The translations under genes and the position numbers were made by a program. DNA of 14,987 bases from Baffinella frigidus (lineage: Eukaryota > Cryptophyceae > Cryptomonadales > Baffinellaceae): contig MU646373.1 in the NCBI GenBank assembly GCA_026770585.1, positions 935,501-950,487 of the forward strand. The letters run 5' to 3'. The notes below the pieces were generated by a model, which worked only from the letters and a program-made list of their open reading frames with translations, did not search any database and had not been told where the DNA came from. Shown here in pieces: positions 11,242 through 14,987 of the stretch; the first letter of the stretch is position 1, and every line of letters starts with the position of its first letter.

Positions 11242-13991
11242 GCTCTCTCTCGCGCTCTCTCTCTCTTTCTCTTTCTCTCTCTCTCAATCTCTCTCTCTCT
11301 CTCTGGGTCAACAGTCAGTCAGGGATAGGCCCACCTCAGGACAGGTTATGTACCTTTTTCCATTCGCCAACGTAGGTTGGGCCTCGTTTCTTGACAAACA
11401 CCCCAAAGCCATCTCGCAAGTCACCCTGCAAAACGCGCAAAGTTCGGAGACTCTTGACAAACCCGCGTAGCGTTTGTTTCAGGGGGGGTCACAACCGGGG
11501 TTTCAGGTGCGAGATGTTCTGCATGAAACACGGTGCTGAAAGCACACAGCGGGCGACCAAGGGATTTTTTGTCGGATTCTGACCACGGATCGGTTAGGAT
11601 GCCCGTAGGAACAAGTCCTACGGGTATCCAGGCCTATGTCCGTCCTATGTCCGTACGGTATCCAGGCCTATCCAGGCCTATGTCCGTCCTATGTCCGTAC
11701 GGTACAGGCCTATGTCCGTACGGTATTGCAAACCGCAGGGTCATAGGGATTGACCACTTACGGGTTGTTCACGAAATCCCTTGGTAGCTCTCTGTGTGGC
11801 ACGCAAGGTATCTGACGCAACAAGTAGGAAGCACGCCGGAAGCCTAGCTGCGCCTCACTCGGGTTGGCTGATAATCCGTAAGATGACATACTGGGGTCCT
11901 GGTGAAGATCAGGCAGTATGGGAGCGGGAAAGAGCCCGGGCTCACCAACTTGGTGAGCCCCAATAGACGGAGACAGAGCTAGGACAGAAAAGCAGATGTC
12001 GATGCAGGGAACGTACCGTGAATTGTCCTTCGTAGATGCCGTCGGGTGTGGTCTCGACTCCCAGCCCGTTCCTCTGGTGCAGCAACAAACATTCAGCCTT
12101 AAGCCCTGCTTCAGTCTAGGTGACGGGAGTGCGCCTAAGGAGCCGCCCCCCCCCCCTAGGACCACCGCAGGGCTGTAGGTACAGGCCTACCGTAGGGTCC
12201 TTTGGGGGTGCGCCTCCTTGTGAGCGAGGTAACCCTGTAGCGAGCGGGAGGGGGGGAGGGCAGGAGTGGAAAGAAACAATGACATTGGAACTGGGGGCGG
12301 TTGGCGGTTGGAGGTTGGGGGGTTGCAGGCGTCGGAGGGTAGCGTGGTTGGCTGGAAAGAGGTCTCGGGAGGTGTTGCGTGCGAGAGCGAGGGTGGGAAT
12401 ACCACACATCGGGTAATCACGGGGGTTTTTTGTCGGGTGCTGGCCAACAATCGGTCAGGACATATAAAGAACCAGCCTATAAAGGACCAGCCTATGTCCC
12501 TACGGAATTGCCTACCATAGGGTCCTATCCCAGGGGTATCCACGAAATCCCTTCGTAGCCCGAGGTGTGGGGGTGGACGGTTCGGTGTCCTAGCTAACAG
12601 TGCCTGCGGGGTGGCGCTGGGGGACCTGGTTGTTCCGCCAATGGCCCTCATAGCGCACCCCTGCCCTGTTCTCGGCGCACCCAAGCCCCCATTTGGAACG
12701 CGTTCGCATCTGTCCCTGCAGGGTGAAGCCACGCCTCAAGGTTAGCGTCATGTACACACCTATCACTGAAGTGGCCAGTAGGCGCATTCACCCTACGGTA
12801 GGGACCTAGGACCAGCCTAGGGCGAGTTGGGGTGAATATTCACTCCACGGGCACTTAAGGGATATGCACGCTTGAGCGTGTTGGAAACAGCGGCAGACAC
12901 CCGTCTCGAGACCCTTGTTATTTTGCGAGTTTAGGAACGGGGGTAAGCTCGAAAAATGTCCCTATTTCACTGTATATAGGAACGTTTCCTATCCTTCCAG
13001 ACTTTGATTTCCACTTGAGCTTCCTCAACACAGTCCTCGCGCTCGCAAGAAATACGTCAGGTCAAGTCTTAACTTGACTTGCACTGCGAGCCAGGAGTTT
13101 TCATCCTAAGTCAACTGGCTGATCCTCGGCAGTAAGTTGCCGGGGACCCTGCCACCATGGCAGGCATTTGACTTAAGACTCTGGCTGTCAGGGGCAGTTG
13201 ACTTGGGTGAAATGTTCTGGCTGGCAGTGGACTTGCTCGGCTCGCGGCACGAATTCGTCGACTTGAGCGGCAACGAGCTCGGACTTGAGCGGCAACGAGC
13301 CCCGTCACAAATGCTGGGTTCGCGGTACACATCCGTCAACGTTGGAGCGGACAAGAGCCCGGTCTCACCAAATTGGAGAGACCAACTGCACTCAGTCCTC
13401 GCGCTCGCAAGAAACGCGTCCGTACCGCCCACCGCGGGTCCGCACGCGACCAGGCATGTGGGCGCATGCGGACACGTCCTCGGGCGACAGACGCGAAAAG
13501 AGTTGAAGAGCGGGCGGGGGTGCTCACAGCAAAGTGGAGGCGCTCGGCATGGTCGTCCTGAGGGTAGTCGACCCACACCAGTTCAAGCTCTTCCTGCGGG
13601 ACGCACAGACTTTGAACATGTCCAGCATGAGACGGGTGATGGTACGATACGGTGAGGTGCCCCCTCCCTGAAACAGAGGAGGTCACCAAAGCTGGCACGA
13701 ACTTGCAGGGTGGGTGCTTTTCATCAATAAGTGTTCTCAGCAAGAGGAGGAGGTCGGATAGAGCAAAACCAAGGAGTTCTTTGTCCGGGCAAGTCAGACC
13801 TTCGGGACTCCAAAGTAGCCTGGAGCAAGCTCTTCGCGAAGACGGTTCCCGTCCCCGAGGTTCACCACTGCAGCCGTGGCCGTCTTGACTTTTTGAGCCA
13901 CCTTCCATCTGCTGGGAGCGCTCGATCCAGAACCACCTTCCTCCCAGCATGCTGGGCGAAACCCTCGCGCCTTAGATGATAGCGCAGCCAT
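8791..13991 (-). CDS. MORN-repeat protein, right copy (8 exons)
   Basis: Minus-strand counterpart of the gene at 2644, about 270 residues. It has the same eight exons, in the same order and intron phases (0,0,0,0,0,1,0). The MORN motifs are FAGQMRTRSKWGLG, YEGHWRNNQRNGLG, YEGQFTGDLRDGFG and YVGEWKKGDWHGHG. The N-terminus has eight more residues and the C-terminus 26 more than the left copy. By hand count, exons 2-6 differ in about 9 synonymous and 7 replacement codons out of roughly 128. Neutral decay should give more replacements, so the pair seems selected. Introns 1, 2, 5 and 7 are longer than in the left copy and introns 3 and 6 shorter. A heat-shock-element-like palindrome lies about 230 bp upstream. 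Cellular role unknown. Confidence 0.75.
8986..9115 (+). repeat. Telomere-like array (TTTAGGG/TTCAGGG)n in intron 7
   Basis: Starts as TTTAGGG next to the exon 8 acceptor and becomes about ten TTCAGGG units. On the sense strand of the minus gene it reads CCCTGAA then CCCTAAACAG at the splice site. Confidence 0.92.
9201..9324. mobile_element. Family A copy 8 (minus gene intron 7)
   Basis: TACATGGGCACCTCGCTCATAAG and CTTATGAACGAGGTACCCCTA. The core reads TAGGACCATAGTAGGGCCCTAGGCATAGGCCC, i.e. inverted relative to the other copies. It abuts family B copy 4 with almost no gap. Confidence 0.88.
9326..9428. mobile_element. Family B copy 4 (minus gene intron 7)
   Basis: ATCCCTTAAGTGGCGAG and CTCGCCACTTCAGGGAT ends, GGTCAAAATTGACCCCC and GGTCCTAGGCAGGTC core. 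It is very close to copies 1 and 2. Confidence 0.92.
9452..9573. mobile_element. Family A fragments, two half copies in tandem
   Basis: 9452-9506 carries the right half of a core (CCTTCAGTAGGCCTATTCCTAG...CACCCCTCTA). From 9507, TACAGGGGTACCTCGCTC begins a second copy that stops after GTAGGCCTAT at about 9566. The right end of the second is missing. Confidence 0.75.
9585..9824 (+). repeat. Variant array (TTTCGGG)n in intron 7
   Basis: About 34 heptamers, mainly TTTCGGG with TTTCGTG and GATTCGG sub-blocks. It ends at the exon 7 donor (CAG|GTACCCCGAAACCC on the minus strand). It mirrors the CCCGAAA array at 6787-6964 beside exon 7 of the left copy. It encodes GFRVSGF-type repeats by chance in several frames. 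Confidence 0.93.
9827..9870 (-). CDS. MORN gene right copy, exon 7
   Basis: 44 nt between AATCGCAG and GTACCC. After the split Gly (G|GA) it encodes VATLQALLRARVGQ. Variant telomere-like heptamers touch both splice sites. The phases match the left copy. Confidence 0.68.
9876..9985 (+). repeat. GATTCGG / TTTAGGG-type array in intron 6
   Basis: GATTCGG and TTTCGGG units just upstream (sense strand) of exon 7, decaying into TTAGGGATCAGGGTTTAGGGTTCAGGG. On the gene's sense strand it is C-rich up to the acceptor. Confidence 0.85.
9988..10058. mobile_element. Family F fragment (intron 6)
   Basis: AGCATGTCAAGTTGAGAATGG, CCGAGTGAGGCAGAGCTAGGC and a repeated CAGAGCTAGGC match one side of family F copy 3 in intron 6 of the left gene. 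The hairpin half is absent. Confidence 0.6.
10110..10238. repeat. Purine-rich (AAG)n microsatellite (intron 6)
   Basis: AGAACAAGAACAAGAAGAAGAAG and AAAAAAGAGAG simple sequence, pyrimidine-rich on the sense strand of the minus gene. It lies where the left copy has only CCTCTTCTTGATTGCC, so it expanded after the duplication. Confidence 0.9.
10244..10343 (-). CDS. MORN gene right copy, exon 6
   Basis: 100 nt between CAACGCAG and GTTACT, phase 0 in and phase 1 out. It starts GDWHGHGMVQWET and ends FGFNVAP, completing MORN motif 4 begun in exon 5. Three residues differ from the left copy. Confidence 0.75.
10355..10763 (+). repeat. Variant array (TTCAGGG)n in intron 5
   Basis: About 400 bp, mostly TTCAGGG with TTTAGGG, CTCAGGG and TTTGGGG units. 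On the sense strand it is CCCTGAA. It ends about 12 bp before the exon 6 acceptor. The left copy has a 160-bp CCCTAAA array here, so position is shared but unit type and length differ. Confidence 0.93.
10764..10800 (-). pseudogene. Truncated copy of exon 6 start (exon ghost)
   Basis: CCCAG followed by GGAGATTGGCACGGACA, identical to the first 17 nt of exon 6, then diverging through CCTCGGGGGG. It is separated from the real exon 6 by the TTCAGGG array, the same arrangement as the exon 8 ghost at 7175-7229. Confidence 0.72.
10801..10862 (+). repeat. Short TTCAGGG/TTTAGGG tract
   Basis: Continuation of the telomere-like sequence beyond the exon 6 ghost, degenerate and ending at TTTAGGGTGTAGGGG. 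Confidence 0.8.
10863..11135. other. Intron 5 filler with family-core fragment
   Basis: No exon. GTCCCTACGGACAGCCTGCCGTGGGGTCCTAGGG near 10990-11030 resembles the palindromic cores of families A-C without their ends. The far end (11080-11138) matches the left arm at 5041-5085, which helps align the two introns. Confidence 0.5.
11139..11305. repeat. (TATC)n and (CT)n microsatellites
   Basis: About six TATC units followed by roughly 120 bp of CT repeats with scattered CG and TTT. It occupies the place where the left intron 5 has unique sequence, including the possible alternative exon. Confidence 0.93.
11354..11425 (-). CDS. MORN gene right copy, exon 5
   Basis: 24 codons between TTTTGCAG and GTACAT. 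GDLRDGFG ends motif 3 and YVGEWKK starts motif 4. Three residues differ from the left copy and there is no indel. Confidence 0.88.
11554..11788. mobile_element. Family C copy 3, expanded core (intron 4)
   Basis: ACCAAGGGATTTTTTGTCGG on the left and CACGAAATCCCTTGGT on the right. The outer 12 bp, ACCAAGGGATTT, are perfect inverted repeats. The core has grown by tandem copies of GGCCTATGTCCGTCCTATGT units, making it about 235 bp against about 140 bp for its left-arm partner. Confidence 0.85.
11625..11725. repeat. Tandem CCTATGTCCGT repeats within family C copy 3
   Basis: CCTATGTCCGT occurs five times in about 90 bp, with CCAGGCCTAT spacers and GTACGGTA at unit ends. The longest repeated block (TCCAGGCCTATGTCCGTCCT onward) is about 35 bp and present twice. 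Confidence 0.88.
11842..11983. mobile_element. Family F copy 4 (intron 4)
   Basis: GCCTAGCTGCGCCTCACTCGG on the left and GGAGACAGAGCTAGG on the right form the clearest family F ends. It contains the hairpin GGGCTCACCAA/TTGGTGAGCCC. It is orthologous to copy 2 in the left gene. Confidence 0.8.
12017..12073 (-). CDS. MORN gene right copy, exon 4
   Basis: 19 codons between CACCAG and GTACGT, encoding RNGLGVETTPDGIYEGQFT, identical to the left copy. The donor here runs straight into GTACGTTCCCTGC; the left copy has 93 extra bases at this point. Confidence 0.87.
12134..12240. mobile_element. Family A copy 9 (intron 3)
   Basis: GGAGCCGCCCCCCC...TAGGACCACCGCAGGG, core CCTACCGTAGGGTCC and the right end TTGTGAGCGAGGTAACCCTGTA. 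The left end is eroded (GCGCCTAAGGAG). The flank CGAGCGGG is shared with the left-arm copy 1, so the insertion predates the duplication. Confidence 0.83.
12412..12562. mobile_element. Family C copy 4 (intron 3)
   Basis: CGGGTAATCACGGGGGTTTTTTGTCGG on the left and TATCCACGAAATCCCTTCGTAGC on the right, core CCCTACGGAATTGCCTACCATAGGGTCCTAT. AAAGAACCAGCCTAT/AAAGGACCAGCCTAT is a short internal duplication. Confidence 0.78.
12626..12715 (-). CDS. MORN gene right copy, exon 3
   Basis: 30 codons between CCTGCAG and GTCCCC. GQMRTRSKWGLG ends motif 1 and YEGHWRNNQ opens motif 2. One residue (Trp for Cys) differs from the left copy. Confidence 0.88.
12761..12865. mobile_element. Diverged family B copy 5 (intron 2)
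   Basis: ATCACTGAAGTGGCCAG on the left and GGGCACTTAAGGGATAT on the right. The interior is different from other copies: GCATTCACCCTACGGTAGGG and GGGTGAATATTCACTCC replace the TCAAAATTGA block. It may be a separate subfamily. The left copy of the gene has no equivalent. Confidence 0.65.
12866..13279. other. Extra intron 2 sequence of the right copy
   Basis: About 400 bp absent from the left intron 2. CAGTCCTCGCGCTCGCAAGAAA occurs near 13031 and again near 13394, flanking the segment 13053-13393, so part of it arose as a duplication. It is rich in TTGACTT/AAGTCAA words and has a small CCTGCC/GGCAGG hairpin at 13148-13164. No exon was recognised. Confidence 0.5.
13261..13300. repeat. Two-unit ACTTGAGCGGCAACGAGC repeat
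   Basis: An exact 18-bp word occurs at 13261-13278 and 13283-13300, inside intron 2 of the minus gene, next to family F copy 5. Confidence 0.9.
13306..13396. mobile_element. Family F copy 5 (intron 2)
   Basis: ATGCTGGGTTCGCGGTACACATC, CGTCAACGTTGGAGCGGACAAG and GGTCTCACCAAATTGGAGAGACC. It is the reverse complement of copy 1 in the left gene with few differences; the hairpin has one mismatch. Confidence 0.7.
13528..13593 (-). CDS. MORN gene right copy, exon 2
   Basis: 22 codons between CCCGCAG and GTGAGC. The protein is identical to the left copy (EELELVWVDYPQ...LHFA); the two base changes are synonymous. Confidence 0.85.
13800..13991 (-). CDS. MORN gene right copy, exon 1
   Basis: 64 codons from ATG to AAG|GTCTGA. 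The last 23 residues, from VNLGDGNRL to YFGVPK, match the left copy. The first 30 (MAALSSKARGFRPA, then a Gly/Ser-rich run) do not align well. CTGCGATGGCTGCG around the ATG matches CTGCGATGACTGCG at 2644. Confidence 0.7.
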
Positions 13992-14216
13992 CGCAGCCTG
14001 CCCACCCTCCGCGATGCACACACACGCGACCTGCGATTGTCGTATGCGGATGCGCCAGATGAAGCAAGGAGCCCCTTGGATCAAGAGGAAATATTCAGTG
14101 AAATTCTAGACCCTTGCTTGGATGAGGTCTCAATTTGCGGTTTGTCGGATAAGGGATAAGGTTTTTGGGAGGTGTTCGTACTACACGTGTATGCACATAT
14201 CTCCTGATCTGGAGGG

Positions 14217-14234
14217 TTCTAGAACGTTCTAGAG
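14217..14234. promoter_or_regulatory. Heat-shock-element-like palindrome
   Basis: TTCTAGAACGTTCTAGAG contains the perfect 16-bp palindrome TCTAGAACGTTCTAGA and fits the eukaryotic HSF pattern of alternating TTC and GAA with two-base gaps (TTC..GAA..TTC..GA). It is about 226 bp upstream of the minus-gene ATG. There is no matching site upstream of the left copy. Binding is inferred only. Confidence 0.4.
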
Positions 14235-14245
14235 CCCAATCGTTG

Positions 14246-14288
14246 TTATTAATAATTTTATCAGTCTTTATTAATAATTTTATTAGTC
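14246..14288. repeat. AT-rich 21-bp tandem duplication
   Basis: TTATTAATAATTTTATCAGTC followed by a near copy ending TTATTAGTC. It sits just beyond the heat-shock-like palindrome in the 5' flank of the minus gene. Confidence 0.88.
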
Positions 14289-14918
14289 AAAAAGGTCACT
14301 GGGTGTGGGGTTCGTGATCCGTGAAAAGGTCACGCTTGCAAGACTGGCACTTCTTTTTTGGGTCTTGGGTACGTGCTCGTAGTCCTTGAGTACGAGCTCG
14401 TACACGCAACAGTCCATCAAATCTCGGACAGCCAAGATTTTCCAAAAAAAAACCACATCATTAAAGGACCATCAAAAATATTTTCACACAACGATGGGGA
14501 ACACGACCAGCGTCGTGTTCCCACGACCATCGAACACGACCACTCTGTCTCCGGCGGTCGACCAAGGGTTTATGATCAGGCCACATGTTATGGTCGGATT
14601 TTTTTTATGAGATTACTACAGTCACGCTGGTTTTGACCACGGGAATTCTCATTTGGCCATAAGCGGTGCCCCAAATTCACGGTTTTCCTCGTCTCCACAT
14701 CCGATTCTGGTACAACCTTCCGATTATGAAAGGGTGTGTTCAAGACATGACCAAATACATATATTCTGGAATTCTCACCCGTTACTTCTTCATGGAGAAT
14801 TCGGGCCATATTATCAGTTTCACAAACGATACTAAATATATTTCAAATCTGTTTGATTTGACCACTCATGGTCACATGGGACTTGTTTACTACACAAAGG
14901 CTTTTTTGAGTCAACCCT
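14289..14918. other. AT-richer flank with no recognised gene
   Basis: Composition is lower in GC than the arms. Open frames up to about 90 codons on both strands show no motif or paired copy. The palindrome GTACGAGCTCGTAC is at 14390-14403 and a hairpin GGGAACACGAC/GTCGTGTTCCC at 14497-14522. I cannot support a coding exon here. Confidence 0.5.
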
Positions 14919-14958
14919 ACCGTAGGGCCCTAGGACCTTCCTAGGGGCTCTTGGGGGG
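14916..14958. mobile_element. Family A/B core fragment at window end
   Basis: CCCTACCGTAGGGCCCTAGGACC then CCTAGGGGCTCTTGGGGGG resembles the shared core of families A and B without their inverted ends. It may be a solo core or a more diverged copy. Confidence 0.5.
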
Positions 14959-14987
14959 ACAAATTGACATAAGCATTTTTCAAAAGT

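Noticed and set aside
13137-13655. Plus-strand 172-codon open frame; a GCCACCATGG start-like context lies inside it at 13151-13160
   Set aside because: It lies antisense to exon 2 and to introns 1 and 2 of the minus gene, covers repeats, and has no paired conserved frame in the left arm. The start-like context is part of a small hairpin.
14358-14944. Short plus-strand open frames of 60-92 codons in the AT-richer end
   Set aside because: No motif, no paired copy, overlapping one another in different frames, and crossing palindromes; nothing beyond length supports them.

Overview
The window looks like nuclear DNA of an intron-rich eukaryote. Coding sequence is carried in short exons with GT...AG borders, there are many short inverted-repeat (MITE-like) elements, and many arrays of TTTAGGG/CCCTAAA and one-base variants of it. 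TTTAGGG is the telomere repeat of land plants, many green algae, chromerids and dinoflagellates. The MORN-repeat genes and weak 5' splice sites fit an alveolate alga (chromerid or dinoflagellate), but this is a low-confidence guess. No bacterial operon, rRNA, tRNA or CRISPR array was seen.

Main result: most of the window is one large, diverged inverted duplication. The left arm (about 2.62-7.46 kb) and right arm (about 14.00-8.79 kb, read on the minus strand) each carry the same eight-exon gene, so the two copies point tail to tail. I rebuilt the exons by comparing the arms and by MORN periodicity. Plus-copy exons are 2644-2811, 2939-3004, 3264-3353, 4000-4056, 4648-4719, 5256-5355, 6735-6778 and 7350-7463. 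Minus-copy exons are 13991-13800, 13593-13528, 12715-12626, 12073-12017, 11425-11354, 10343-10244, 9870-9827 and 8982-8791. Each gives an open protein (about 236 and 270 residues): an unrecognised N-terminal segment, four MORN motifs, and a short charged helical, probably coiled-coil, tail. Four introns cut inside MORN motifs and splicing restores each motif. Several exons differ only or mainly by synonymous changes, so both copies look maintained.

Introns and spacers are filled with repeats. Family A (about 120 bp, TACAGGGGTACCTCGCTCAT ends) has at least nine copies, five of them packed into the 1.3-kb centre between the two stop codons. Family B (about 100 bp, ATCCCTCAAGTGGCGAG ends), family C (GGGATTTCGTG ends) and family F (CCTAGCTCTG ends with an inner CACCAA/TTGGTG hairpin) are also present. 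Single elements D (5838-5997), E (6199-6332), H (724-914) and G (1920-2008) complete the set. Telomere-like arrays lie inside the genes next to exons 6, 7 and 8 in both copies, always with the C-rich strand as the sense strand.

Outside the arms, 1-2.6 kb holds a short tandem repeat, elements B1, H and G, and a long TTTAGGG array, with no convincing gene. The AT-richer end (14.1-15.0 kb) holds palindromes, one resembling a heat-shock element about 230 bp upstream of the minus gene, and a family-core fragment. Most long open frames in the window are read-through of heptamer arrays or antisense shadows and are not annotated.
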